NCBI RefSeq assembly: GCF_040436345.1
Contig: NC_133236.1
Span: 10,256,165 to 10,320,164 of the forward strand
DNA length: 64,000 bases
Direction of reading: 5' to 3'
Source of the DNA: Pagrus major
Taxonomy: Eukaryota > Chordata > Actinopteri > Spariformes > Sparidae
The position numbers were made by a program, and so were the translations under genes. The notes under the pieces are model-generated. The model was not told where the DNA came from and searched no databases. It was given only the letters and a program-made list of their open reading frames with translations. Every line of letters starts with the position of its first letter. Position 1 is the first letter of the stretch. Positions 12,319 through 24,949 of the stretch are shown here, in pieces.

Positions 12319-12539
12319 AACGGATTACTTCGTAACAAGTTACAAGTTACAACACTGGTTGTCAGTTTGATTCTCCTAAATTCCCTCTGCTAAAGCATCT
12401 TGGGTCAAAACTTTTTAATGAAATCAAAAGTATTTTTAAGTTTAGCAACGGACAGAACTAATCAATGTGCTCATTGACCTCCCAACAAAATTATCAACGG
12501 GCCTTAATTAGGTCGTTAAAGGACCGCATTTGGCCCACA

Positions 12540-13110
12540 GGCCGCCAGTTGAATAGGTCTGCTCCACAACATATCCATTGGAGTCGCGGCGTTTCCGACG
12601 GCCCGTGAAGGCAGCAGCAGATGCGGGTCTTATTTGTTCTCTCCAGCAGGAGGGCGTTCCGCTGGACAAGACACAAACACACTGTGCTCCAATTATGCCG
12701 GTGTTCGTGTGTGCTGGCTCATATTTAGAGGCTGTCACAGCTTAGGATCACGTCTCAGAGTGTTTTCACACCCGGATCAGGCCTTCCTTGATGTCAGCCT
12801 TCCTGGTGGTTATCACTGCCGGGGGAAAGGCGACGGAGGAGGCCAGGCTCGAAGACATGGAGGCTAACCGTCCTTGCAGAGGGAGTGAGCTGTAGGACGG
12901 TAGGCTCCTTCTCTCTCTCCCGTATTTCTCCCCCTCGTTAAGAAACAATGAAAGGTAGACAGGACAGGTCACTGTGTCTCCGCTTGTTATCTAGCTAACA
13001 CTGCTTTAGCTGCAGTTTTCGGACGTCTTTTCTTCTCCCACGTCGTCAAAAGCAGAATTTTATATTTTTTTTATCCACAGACAATGATGATGGTGGTTTG
13101 AAGTCTCTGC
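12540..13110 (+). promoter_or_regulatory. Probable znf512 promoter / 5' untranslated region
   Basis: This stretch is richer in GC and CpG than its surroundings and lies upstream of the first coding exon at 14835. The coding exon appears to start at an acceptor near 14802, so at least one upstream non-coding exon is expected. I could not place its donor with certainty (a GGACG/GTAGG-type site near 12900 is one candidate). Small frames here are not conserved-looking. Confidence 0.3.
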
Positions 13111-13454
13111 TTCACTCCTGGAATGGCTCTCTTTAGGAGGTTTTCTGCACCGAGAGGAAAAGAGAAAAAAACACCATACACTTGAACTATATTTGAAGTG
13201 CTGGACGTTTTCTGTCGTTATTTGATGGCTCAGCTCAGTGTTTTTGAGCGTTAAAGCAGCAGGCAGTGGCCTTGAACGTGTCATGCAGACGCATCCACAT
13301 ACAAACAGATTGAAATGTGATGAAATACAGCACTGTAAACATAACGGTGCGAGGCAGTGAACGGCTCATCAGGCGCACGCAGAGCCAACCTTCTTACAGC
13401 AGCACTCAGTATTTGAATACCTTTATTATGCTACAGAGAAATCTTAATATGCAT

Positions 13455-14465
13455 TATGAAGATAATATGCAGGGTGGAAGAAGGATTCAGACCTGTTACT
13501 GAAATTAAAAAGGCAATACCACAGTGTAAAAATACTCTGTTACAACTAAAAGTCCTGCATTCAAAATCTTACTTATGTAAAAGTACAAGCATCCGCATCA
13601 AAATATACTTGGAGTACCAGAAGTACTCATTATGCAGAATGGCCCGTGCCTTTACTGTATATAGTGCTGGGTAGCTGATCCTTTATTAACATATCATAAT
13701 GCATTAGCTGATTTTTCTCTTGTGTTAATAATCTTAATCTGCGAAGTAACTAGGATCTAAACATATGAAATACATTTAAATAGTTGTATTAAAAGTTACA
13801 TTTTTTCCCCAAAATGGAGTACAAGTAAAAAGTAGCATCAAATGGAGTACCTAGAAATTATACTTAATTACTGTACTTGAGTAATTTAGTTACATTTGAC
13901 CTCTGTGTGTTCCTATTACAAAATCCTGCTTACAACTCTTAAGTAAAACTAGCTTTGCCCATAATGATATATCATCATTATGGGTTGATTATTATTTTTG
14001 CATTAATAATCCAAATCTGCAAAGTAACTAGTAACTACAGCTATCAAATGAATGTAAACATAAGTCGAAAAAAGTGCAGTGTTTCCCTCCAAAATGTACT
14101 GGAGTGGAAGAAAAAGGAGCATTAGATGGAGACTCAAGGACAGTACAAGTACCTAGAAATTATACTTAATTACCGTACTTGGGTAAATGTAGTTACATAG
14201 TGTTCCAAGTAAAAATCCTACTTAAAATTTGAGTGAAACCAGCTTTGCCCACAATAATATATCATCATTTCTTAGTCGATTATTATTTTGTCTTGATGAT
14301 AAAAATCTGCAAAGTAACTAGTAACTACAGCTGTCAAATAATGTAAATGATAAATATTTGTCTCCAAAATGGAGTAGAAGTAGAACGTAGCATAAAATGT
14401 TAAGGCTCGAGTACAGTATACTAGTAAATGTATTTAATTACATTCCACTACTGTCTGTTAGTATC
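13455..14465. repeat. Fish interspersed repeat with three internal tandem copies
   Basis: It begins near GTGGAAGAAGGATTCAGA and carries the fish repeat text AAGTACTCATTATGCAGAAT. About 250-bp units recur near 13680, 13960 and 14255, each with TATCATCATT-like text, TCTGCAAAGTAACTAGTAAC and AAAATGGAGTA. It ends near ATTACATTCCACTACTG. Non-coding. Confidence 0.65.
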
Positions 14466-14834
14466 ATACGTTATTAGTCTTTTTTAGTTGAATAACATTT
14501 TGTATTGAGGAAGGAAATAGTAACAAAGCTATCAAATAAATATAAATTATAAATATAATATGTTTTCTTTATAATTATTATTTTAAATGTCAGAAGTCAT
14601 CATGGTTCCACAGTTTTTTGAGCATCAAGTTTGTTTAAATAGGGTGATTACTGGCTTAATTAAATACTTAGTGAGGCAAGTAAATAAACTATTAGGACAT
14701 CAATTATTTTCCAAGGCATATTGTTCAAGCAATCAAGAATTAAGCTTTGATCAGTTTCCACCACCACACATGTGCCGATGTTCTCCTCTCTGTGTTTTCA
14801 GGGGTGATTTCTACAGAGTGTCGGCTCTCCTAGA

Positions 14835-17670
14835 ATGGACCCTGCACACAGTGGAGGGGATATGTCACCTTTGTATGTGCCAAGAAAGAGAAAATCTGTC
14901 CAGTCACAACCTAAAAGTGGAGTGCCATGTCCAGGTAAAGAAAAACTGATTCGCCTGACATGATTGTTATTTTGGCAGTGATTATCATGTAATTTCACAC
15001 GACTGACTGTGAATCAAATTAATTTTCACCTCTCCAACAGTTGTTCAGCGAATGCCAGAAAGAACCTGTGAATTAAATTCAGCTGGATATCCCAAGGTGA
15101 GAACAATCTCATGTCTGCTGTATTCTTTTTTTTGTGATGATGTCAATTTTTCAATCAACTTTCCAGTCGTTATCGGGGAGAGTGCTGCTCATTATAACTG
15201 TCTGGATGTGGTTGTCCATTTCTGTCTTCTAATACTCAGAATCTGTTAACTTTATGCATATATTTGGATCTCTACGTCACAGTTACTGTACTTGAATGTT
15301 TTAGAATGACGAGTCTCAAGACCAAGATCCTCTAAAGATGAAAAGAACTTACGGTAGAAAAAGGTAAGAAACATCTGTTGATTATTAGGTATGCATGACA
15401 AATTGCATTGACATTAACAAATAGATTTTCTTTGATAAATAATGGCCCTTAAGTGCATGTTATTTCAAAATATCGGGTATATTGGAGACAGAAGCTGAAA
15501 CCTCCTCAAGTCTTTATTATACAAATACACAGATCTCCTGCAAAGTGACTGTGACAGAGACTGTTTTAAGTTGTTGCAAAGCTGAGCAAAGCTGAGCTTC
15601 AACTTCATGCTCTGAAAAACATCCAAAATACGTAAATAATATAAGTTTAATATTGTGTATGATACATGTGGCTGCTGCTGCAAACACATTGAGAGTTATT
15701 AGTTATTGTAACTAATTCTTTTTTTGTGATTGTGAGCTGCACTGTTTCATGTCTACTCTCTGACAATCAGCCAGAATACCTATTTTGTCATCATGTCAAT
15801 GTGAAGCTGCTAGTCTAGATCACAATATTTGTCACATGATGCAATTCTTCCAGCATCCTTTCTCTGTCTGTAGTCACTACTCTGTGGACTTAGTGATCAC
15901 ATAGATGTAGTGGAGTGGAAGTGTAAAGTAGCAGAAAATAGAAATATTCTCTGTCACTTCATTTTTACTGAAAATGTGTGTCGGTCAAAGTTTTGCTTAT
16001 CACTCTCGTTGATTACTAATAATCGGCATCGGTATCAGCCCTGAAAAAAAAAACATTAATACAAAATCCCTACTGCAGCGTGTTGCGCTTTATCACCCTA
16101 CACATTGTAAGCTCGTTGTTAGCTGTGTAATCAACCCCCTGTTACTATAGCGTCAACGAATATCAATCAAACCGACATGCAGTGGGTTTTTTTTTTCAAC
16201 CTGGACTGACAGGTGTATCAGATATAGGGACAAATCATTCTGCACTCAATGCTTAAAGGCTTCACATATATAAGGAAAGTGAAGAATGTAAAGAAAGTAA
16301 AGAATATGAGCATCAAGTGAAACTGCTGCCTCATGTTAAGATTCTGTTGTTTATTTCTTACCACAAATAAACCAGAGTGAAATCAGTTCACTTTGAAGCA
16401 AGATATATCACTGCCTAATGAATTTTAAAAAAACATCAGAAAACCTTGCCTCGAGCAAGATCAAATCAGACTCTCATTGTTTATCTCCTGGCCTTTGACT
16501 GAGCCACAGCACAGTCAAGCTGTCATTTGTTGTCTTTGGCTGTCAGATGAAGAGCTGTGTTCGTCCCTCAGATGTCCTAATTGGGGACATTTGCTGCAGA
16601 CTTTTGTCAAGTTTTCCAACTGCTGATAATAATGTTAGAAATAAACATGCTTCTTAGAAAACCTCATCTCTTCAATGCTTAATTAACTTTTGTTATATAT
16701 ATCAGTAATACAATAAATATGTATCAGGCTGATCCTTTCCATACTGTCAGGGGCACACAGCACTACAACAACAGTCCAATGTCACTTCCATGCAAGTTAA
16801 TTAACTTGAATTTTTGAAATAAGTGTGGAGTATTGTGTTGTTTTATCAGGTACGAGGACCTCCAGAGTGTCTCCATAGGAACAGTAGATTACCCAACCAC
16901 CAGCTGCTCAGTGATGTCATCAGGTGGTCTGGCAAATGGGGCGGACCCAGGGTCCATGGCCCCGCCCACTGCAAGGCTGCCTCCGAGACTGGTGGCGAAG
17001 GATGTGTGGCCTCAAGGCCCAGAGGCCAGCAGGGAGCAGCCCCAGCCTCAGGACCAGAGCTGGAACTCCAGCAGGGACAGAGGCCCCGAGGCCTGGGCCC
17101 CGGGTAGAGACAGACCGCAGGAGCAGGTCTGGAACTCTGGCAGGGACCGAGCAGGACACTCCAGTCAAGACCAGACATGGATTCCAGGTAGGGACAGGGC
17201 CCATACCGGACCAGACCAGGCCTGGATGACGGGGCGGGACCGAGGTCCTGAGCAGGGCTGGGCAGCCGGCAGAGACCGAGGCCAGGATCAGGCCTGGAAC
17301 GCAGGCAGAGATCCTGGAAGAGACCGGGCCTCATCAGGGCCGGAGCAGGGGTGGGGAACTGGTCGAAGCCAAGAACAAGCCTGGACGAGCAGAGACAGAG
17401 TCTGGAGACCTGGTGGGTACTCAATCACAGAGGGCTGCAACCAACCAATATTTTCATTATTGATTGTATTCATGGTTAATCAATTAATCGTGAAGTGTAT
17501 AGAATATCAAAGAATTGTGAAAAATGTGAATCACAATATTCCAGAGCACAAAGACTCTTTATTTACTCATGTTGAATGACAAAGAAAAGCAGCAGATCCT
17601 CTCACTTAAGAACCTGAAAAATGACTGAAATGACTAATGAACTGTCAAAATAATTGCCAACGCCCTTTTT

Positions 17671-17737
<67 letters not shown>

Positions 17738-20700
17738 CTCTTGTTGGATATGGTTTGGTTTTGACTTCTATCTGTATGTGTTCCTCTGAAGACTTGAACA
17801 TGAAGAAAGTCCAGAGAGTGGAGATGGAGCGAAGCCCACCTGTTAATAACTTCTCACAGCCACCAGAGGGCAGAGACTCCTGTAAGTTACCATCTAGTCT
17901 GACAGTGAGACACTTATTGCTTTTCTTGCATTCAGATTCTTTCCTGCAACAATATAGAAAAATCTAGCTGAAATAGATTACGATGTAAAGTCCAAAAAAA
18001 CACACACATATCATTTGACACAATCCGATTTAAATTTGATAGCACAGAATTATTTTGTCAACTTAACTGATGTGGTGGTATTATGAACCTACAAACAATC
18101 ATGTTTAGAATTATTGAGATGAAATTAACATATTATATATTTGTTATATTTTTGGGAGCACGCAGACAATGTATAAGGGAGTCAGATGATATCTTGCTCT
18201 AGGATGTTTAAAAAGCTGTCAGAATACTCTGTGGATCAAAGTGAAAACTATTCGTCATCGAACGTAAATATTTCAGGTCCAGATGGAGCCAGTGTTGGTG
18301 AGGCCTCGACGGCTCAACCGAGCGAGGACCAGAAACCCCCCATCCCCTCCACCAAGAAGGAGCCTCCCACGTACCCTCCAGGTGAAACACGCTGACCGAC
18401 CACTGCTGTTCATGCTTCAGTAAGAAAACCTGTTCACCTTCTGTCATCTATCCCCATTCACCAGGAAGTCAAGAGGAGCGTTGGCAGCTGCAGATTGTGG
18501 CCAAAGGCAGAGTCACCTGTCCAAAATGTAAAAGTGTGAGCAGGAAGACTGTGGAGGGGCTGAAGAAACACATGGAGAACTGCAGACTGGTGAGCACTAA
18601 GGCCTATACTGGGATTTATTCGTATTTTATAACTCATAAGTTTATAGTGTGCGCCGCCAGCTCAACCACCAAATCAAAAAACAGAGAAGCTCATGTCACA
18701 ACACATACAGAGGAATTGTGACGTCATTGTCAGCACAGGAAATCATCACTCCACTTTATCTATACATAATAAATAGATGTTTTCTGTTATATTAATATTC
18801 AAAATATCTTGTACTCAACCTTAAATCGTTTGTGTGCAGCAACCCTTTACATGTCAACACTGTGGGAAACAGCTGAAGTCCTCAACAGGGATGAAGTATC
18901 ATATCATGGCAGACCACAGTCACCTGGTAAGACTGATCAGCCCTAATCCCTGTTGTGCCTGCCTCCTTTTCAGCTATGCTTAAAGATCTTGTTGCTGTGT
19001 AATTTCTTCCAGTGCTTTTCCTGAAGTGTGTCTTCGCATTACTGTGTATCTTAAATAGAGCAGTCACTTCTCAAAAATGACACTGGTAATTAAAACACAC
19101 GCTCAGTGGAGTTTGAGTGTCAGCTCACGGTGTTGCTGCCTCTTTGTCTGTTTTTAGCCGTCATCAGAAGATGCCAAGGACCTGGATGATCGTGTCATCA
19201 AAGACAAACTGCGTAAAATCCTGAAGAGACTGGGCAAACTAAAATGCTCCAAAGAGGTAAATCACTTTCATTTAGCAAAGGAGATTTATTAGAATAAGAT
19301 GAGAGAAGACGATGTCAAATGTTTCTTTTTCGTCTTTTGATTTCAGGGCTGTACTGCTGCCTTCACCAGCATCATGGGCTACGTGTACCACATGAAGAAG
19401 TGTGGGAAGGAGGAGTCTGAGCTGGAGAAGATGTTGCTGAATTGCTCTCACTGTGGGAAAACCTACAAGTCCAAGGCTGGTCTGGAGTACCACCTGAAAT
19501 CAGAGCACGCTCCTGTGAGTCACGTGTTGTTTATCATGTCAGACCAAAGAAACAGTTTAGTTAGCAAATTCAGCACACAGATGAAGTCAACAGACTTTAC
19601 AGTAAAGGACGTGTTTGTATATTTAAATATCTGTTTCCCGTCCTGGTACCAAGACGCCCCAGAAGAGCGAGGAAGACGAGGCACTGAAGGCCCAGAGGGA
19701 GGCCAACCCAGAGAGGACGGCCAGCGGCAGAGTGCAGCGAGCATCGGCCCAGGTGGCAAACTTCCACCTGGCTGAGATCGCCAACAACGAGCTGCCCAAA
19801 GACTGGCCCAAGAGGAAGTTTCAGTCAGACCTGGTGCCAGATGACAAAAAGGCAAGAGGAGATTTAGTTTGTCCGAAATATATACAGTACATCAAGCTGG
19901 AGGATAGACGAGGGTATTTTTGTTTAGTGTATATTTATTCATACAATGTAAAACATTTCCTTAAACTAGCTGGAATGAAGGCAAAACAGACATAAAAGAG
20001 AGGAGTTCCTCTTTGTGGCAGTGTATAATGAAGATATAAACTGCCATTCACACATTCACTGACCTCCTGTTGTTCATGCTGTCCTTTCCAGTTGAAATAC
20101 GCCCGACCAGGCCTGCCTGCCTTCAGCCAGGAGGTGCTGAGGAAGTGGAAGAATGAGGTGAAGCTGCAGAGGAAGGTCCAGTGCCCCAACCAGGTAGGAA
20201 AACAACACTTCACTCATACTCAGCTGAGGTTTAAGAAAGAATCTGCACAGCTTTAGTTTAAAATCTAATTATTTTATTCCTGTCTGGTTATGTGGGGACA
20301 GGACTGTTTGTATAATAAGGTATAAAATATATATTAAGCCACAACCATGAGAAAGGAGATTTTCAGTACCAAGACTTGCCTCCCTTCATGCAAATGTCTC
20401 ACCAAACAAGAGTGTTTTTTGTTTTTTTTTCTCCTATACCACAATGTTCTTGCATGCAACAGGCATACGACTTTCTCCAGATCTGGCACGAAGCTGTGGA
20501 GTATGTGAGACTACCGTTAATGTAACATTATGTGTGTCGTCCTCAGGGATGTTGCTGCACCTACACCAGTGTGTCTGGACTAAAGGCTCATCTAGGCCTC
20601 TGCACAAGGGTACATCAGCTTCCCTCTTTATCCCTGAAATGAAATATCTATTGGATGTACAAATACGTGCTTATTGGGATTTGCAGTAGAGTAGAAGTTT

Positions 20701-21881
20701 TCATAGTAAAGAAAATATTGCTACGTTTTTATAACCAGGTGAACATGTTGAGACTTTGTGGGTTTCCCATATTAAGTCTAGTCCACATTCTCTGCAGCTG
20801 CAGTGAATATTTTTTAAGTACAGTGTATTCCAGTCTTGGTAATCATTTCATGGCTCTTTTGTGTCCTTCAATCTGATCTCAGGGCGACTTTGAGGCTGGA
20901 AAATACAGATGTCTGATCTGCAATAAAGAGTTCAACTCTGAAAGTGGAGTGAAATACCACATCAACTCTGTCCATTCACAGGTAACGAGTATCTACCCTT
21001 GTTTCCTGATTACGTTACAATGCTTCTCTGTCTGTTTGGGTCACTGTATGCAGAGGACATTTAATTAAACCAAGATATCTCTTTGGAGAGCTTCCGTCCT
21101 AACTTGTAATCACCCTCTCTTGTTTTCTTCTCTCCTCCTCTGTCGACAGGAATGGTTTGTCACAAACAAAAAGGCCTCCAAGAAGTTTGAGAAGTTCCTC
21201 AAAAATCAGTCCAAGGAGTTTGCCCAAAACATGGACAAGCAGATGGTGGATCAGTACCACCATAATCACCTCCAGCATCATCAGCAGCATCACCATCACC
21301 ACCACCACCAGCAGCAGCAGCAGCAGCAGCATCAGCTCCAGCACCAACTCCTGCAGCACCCTCTACAACCATTGCATCACCTCCAGCACCAAACCCAGTT
21401 CCTCCATCAAGAGCACCAAAACCTGCCTCCACAGGCGGACGCCCAGCTCCAGCAGCCGATGCTCCACTACACCCCTCTAGAGCCTCCGCCCGGACCGATG
21501 TGGGTGGATATGGACCGGAGAGACGCCGTGCCGGAGCCGGAGCAGGCGCCGATCGAGATGGAACTTGCTGAGAAACCAGAAGAGGACAATGACGGGATGG
21601 CGGAGGAGGAGAAGAGGAGAGAGAAGGGGGAGAGAGGAGGGGAGAGGGGGAAGGCTGAGGGGAAGCGGAAGGATTGCTTTGCTTTCGGTAGCAGCGGTGG
21701 TGGCAGCGGAGGCGGTAGCGGCAGCAGCAGTAGCAGTAGCAGCAGCAATACTGGCAGCTCGTCCAGCGAATCAGAGGTGGAGCAGCAGGACAGGCAGAGA
21801 CAGATCGACCAGTGGAACCTGAAGCGGCCCGACGTCATGGAGCCCCAACCTGAGGCTGGGAAACGACAGAGGAACACTTAA
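14835..21881 (+). CDS. znf512: Zinc finger protein 512, complete 15-exon coding region
   Basis: Coding exons: 14835-14934, 15041-15096, 15305-15363, 16850-17412, 17792-17881, 18277-18381, 18465-18589, 18840-18926, 19158-19256, 19347-19514, 19654-19851, 20092-20193, 20547-20609, 20883-20981, 21150-21881; 881 codons in unbroken phase. Six atypical zinc fingers lie near residues 340-364, 371-393, 425-450, 458-482, 580-603 and 614-636. Between them are [18 protein letters not shown] and [17 protein letters not shown], hallmarks of ZNF512. Vertebrate ZNF512 is a nuclear, probably chromatin-associated protein. The closest alternative, ZNF512B, is less similar and has extra N-terminal fingers missing here. 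The protein is longer than the human one (about 570 residues, from memory) because of a repeat-rich exon 4 (residues 73-259) and a low-complexity His/Gln, Glu and Gly/Ser tail. The intron after exon 11 has a GC donor. Confidence 0.88.
17020..17412 (+). repeat. Coding GRDR repeat array in znf512 exon 4
   Basis: The exon encodes about eight degenerate units of roughly 12-17 residues built on W-x-x-G-R-D-R-x-x-x-Q, for example [22 protein letters not shown] and [10 protein letters not shown]. The units are rich in Gly, Arg, Asp, Gln and Trp and look intrinsically disordered. The array is GC-rich compared with the flanking introns and produces long shadow frames on the other strand. Confidence 0.8.
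17435..17650. mobile_element. hAT-type MITE fragment
   Basis: GGGCTGCAACCAACCAATAT with TTAATCAATTAATCG-like text matches the abundant fish element whose ends read GGGCTGCAAC. It lies just inside the intron after exon 4 of znf512. Confidence 0.5.
17675..17736. repeat. (TG)31 microsatellite
   Basis: Uninterrupted TG dinucleotide tract in a znf512 intron, about 55 bp upstream of the exon 5 acceptor. Confidence 0.95.
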
Positions 21882-23247
21882 AAATCTGTAACTAAGATTT
21901 ACACTTCAATTAACACTCGTCATGCATCAGAGCAGATTTTAACAGAGGTAGATGAGGACGACATCAGGTGTCCGTCCCTACTTTATTATCCTGACAATGT
22001 GAAGAAAACAAACCTGGGTTTGGTGAGACGGCAGCTGAGAAAGTTGAGAAATCTTTCAGATGATGATGGATACGTTGAAAAGAAGCTCACTGTGTCAGCG
22101 TGGATCTAATGAGACACTTCTGCTTTAGAGGCTGTTTCTCTGTCTTGAAATGGTTGTCAGTGTATAGCCTTGAGAAATGTAGTATACCGTTTATCTGTGT
22201 GTTTATCTGTAACAGATTCTTTTCACCAACTTTGAATGTGTCTTATTCTTTAAACCGTTTGATAAACCTTCTCGTCTTTCATGTTTACCTTGAAGGGAAA
22301 AAGTTACTTTAACCTACAGAGAGAGGATGCTACAGTGTAGTATTTTGTTAGACTTGTGTAGTCTCTCTCTCTGAAAAGATTTTGTGCCTCTTAAGTATGA
22401 TCTGTATAACTTCATACTGCTCATCTTCACTTTAACTTACCTTTTCTGGGCTAAGTAATGCTGGAAGCGTCACTTTTCTGGTTAGAAAAGAGGATCAGTT
22501 ATTTCTGGCTTAGATTTCCCTCACGCTGTTCCTCCCTTTACCATATTGGCATCAGTGTGGTTTTGACTAAATTTATGTTTTGGACCTACACTGACAGTGA
22601 ATGCAACCTGGCATCAAGCTGCCATCCTTGAGCCAAGTCAGCTGGTAACTTGAGAGGATGTGTCTGCGTCTGAGTAGTGCTCCAGTGCAGTTACAAGAGT
22701 TTAAACAGGCAAATCACATTTGAAAAGCAGAAGCAGATCCATTGGTATTACATGTTAAAGTAATAGTTCATTCTAGGAACTAATTAGGAAACACTTGAAA
22801 GTACTGAACAGTTACAATCCATCCATCTACCCAGTACTGTGCTGAGTAGAGCTGCAGCAATTTCAGACAAAAACGTTGAACATCTGCTGTTACCAGCTTC
22901 TTAATTTGCTGCTTTTCTTTGTCATTTATGATAATAAATGAAAAGTCTTTGGATTTTGGACTCTTGATTGGACAAAAGAAGCACTTTGAAGATATCACTT
23001 TGGGCTCTTGGAAATTGCAATGAGCAATTTTTTTCACCATTTTTTCTACATTACTACTAAATGTTGAAAATAATTGGCAGATTAATCGATAATGAAAATA
23101 GTCTTTAGCTGCAGCTCTAGTGCAGAGCGTCTCCAGCTGTAGCACAGCCTCACTGTGATGACAAGACTCTGTAAGAAGTCACTGTTTTATTCAAAGAATT
23201 GTTAGAGCATATATGCCATGAATTTTTGTTATTTGTCTAGGAATAAA
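21882..23247 (+). other. Probable znf512 3' untranslated region
   Basis: It follows the stop codon at 21879-21881. A canonical AATAAA occurs at 23242-23247. A MITE lies inside at 22845-23122. No other gene was seen. Confidence 0.5.
22845..23122. mobile_element. MITE with AGAGCTGCAGC ends
   Basis: The left end TAGAGCTGCAGCAATT and the right end TTTAGCTGCAGCTCTA are inverted repeats. The interior has GATTAATCGATAATGAAAAT, typical of an abundant fish hAT MITE. The 121-codon minus-strand frame over it is incidental. Confidence 0.7.
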
Positions 23248-23249
23248 GA

Positions 23250-24450
23250 AACATGATATAACCTGAACTTTAGAGCTGTTGGTAGTTGTATTTCTGGACT
23301 TTTGAAAGAGACAGGCAAGCTGTTTCCCCCCGCTTCACGTCTTTATGCTAAGCTCGGCTAATTACCACCAGGCTACAGCTCCACACGTAAAGCAGACGTG
23401 AAAGTGGTGTCGATCTTCTTGTCTAAATCTTTGAAAGCAAGCAAATCAGTTTATTTCCCCAAAAGTTGGCCTACCTCACAACATTGTTCCAAGAACAACA
23501 AAATAAATGTTAAAAAATGACTTACAGATTGAAATTGACTCCAGCTGTGTGTGAAGCCAACCTCTGTAGTTTTTGCCAAAACTACAGGTTTAATGGTCAC
23601 TTACTAGCTTTTTCTGAAATTCCTAATGTCTTCCTCAGTGGATGGAGGCTAATCAGTCATCACATGATGGAAGAATGACAACAGAGCAGCCTATCTGCTG
23701 AGGAATCCTGCAAAAACATTTGAAAGCTCTGGAAAAAGCTAGCAAGTGGACCTTTTAGTGAAGATGTTTTTTTGTCAAACTGCGTTTTCCATCTTAAGGA
23801 GTTCTGTTCACCAAACAAAGTAAGCACAGAAATATGACAACAATGGTGGACAGACGGCCGTGATGTTGACACAAGTGACTGTTAACTCCGATGAAGGAAA
23901 GCTAACATACCAAGCATTTAACATGGAGGGTTGGTGTTTTCTGTTCTTTCTACCTGTTTTTGTCTGTCTCAGAATATTTAACCGATAGCATGTAGCCTAA
24001 TGTTTATGTACTCTGCATTTTGTATCTATAGTGCTGTATGGTTATGGATGGTTGTCAGTCATTTCTTTGTGACGTTTAACACCATTTTGTTTTTGTTCTT
24101 TTACAACTTTTTTTTGCTTTTATGAATGTATTTGGTTATTTTTTCCCATCTCTGTTGTGCACTTCTGTTAAGCCTCGGAAAATTCTTTTTGATTTGAAAC
24201 TTTCAAAGAGGAAGTTAATCTGTGTTTACATCAATACAGTCTGTCTGGTTATTCTCAGACAAAAGTGATTCTGCAGCCTGAACCATCAGTGGTGGGAAAG
24301 TCAAACTTTGATGGTGGCTCAGTAGACTTAAACCACCATTTTAAGCCGTACTCAGACGTTCTCTTGGCTTCATGATTGCTTGAGCCTCAAGTTCTGGATT
24401 GCATTGTGGGCTTGGACCCTGTACACCTGCTTGCAATTCTTTTATTTTCA
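23250..24450. other. No gene seen
   Basis: Intergenic sequence downstream of znf512. It has only short frames and no recognisable exon or repeat border. Confidence 0.4.
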
Positions 24451-24452
24451 CA

Positions 24453-24946
24453 TTAAAGAAACAGCTCACCCAAAAATGAAAATTCAGTCATTATCTACTC
24501 ACACCCATCGGGGTGGGAGTCAGGTGAAGTTTCGTAGTCAACAATTTCTGGAGCTTTGCAGCAAAACAGCGTTGCAGCATTCTCCTAAACAACTGAAGTA
24601 GGTGGGGACTTGTTTTAAAACATAAAACAACCCCCAATAACCGTAAAATGTCTCCATACTGCTTGTCTAGTGTAATCCAATCCTCTGGAAGCCTCGAGAT
24701 CCAAAATTGATTTGAAAAGACGTCATTTACACCCTTTTATAAGCTGCAATCTTCAGTGTAGCTGCTAGGCTGAAACTGTTAGACAAGCTGTATGTTTTTT
24801 GGGGGGGTTTGGTTGATTGCTCTGTTTTAAAACATGTCCCCAGCTACTGCAGTTGTTTAGGCTACGAAACTTCACCTGCCTCTTCATTGGCATGGGCTTG
24901 AGTAGATGATGACTGAATTTTCATTTTTGGGTGAATTGTTCCTTTA
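24453..24946. mobile_element. 494-bp MITE with TTAAAG.AACA ends
   Basis: The left end TTAAAGAAACAGCTCACCCA and the right end, reverse complemented, TTAAAGGAACAATTCACCCA match. Both continue with AAAAATGAAAATTCAGTCAT. Sub-terminal inverted similarity (GGTGAAGTTTCGTAG) is also visible. Non-autonomous. Confidence 0.8.
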
Positions 24947-24949
24947 ACT

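Noticed and set aside
16846..17424. 192-codon minus-strand frame opposite znf512 exon 4
   Set aside because: Shadow of the GC-rich GRDR repeat exon; Pro/Leu/Ser-rich low complexity, no start or splice support.
21467..21877. 136-codon minus-strand frame at the znf512 3' end
   Set aside because: Complement of the Glu, Ser and Gly codon repeats; low complexity only.
14835..21881. Assignment as znf512b
   Set aside because: The finger region and linkers fit ZNF512 better, and the extra N-terminal fingers of ZNF512B are absent.
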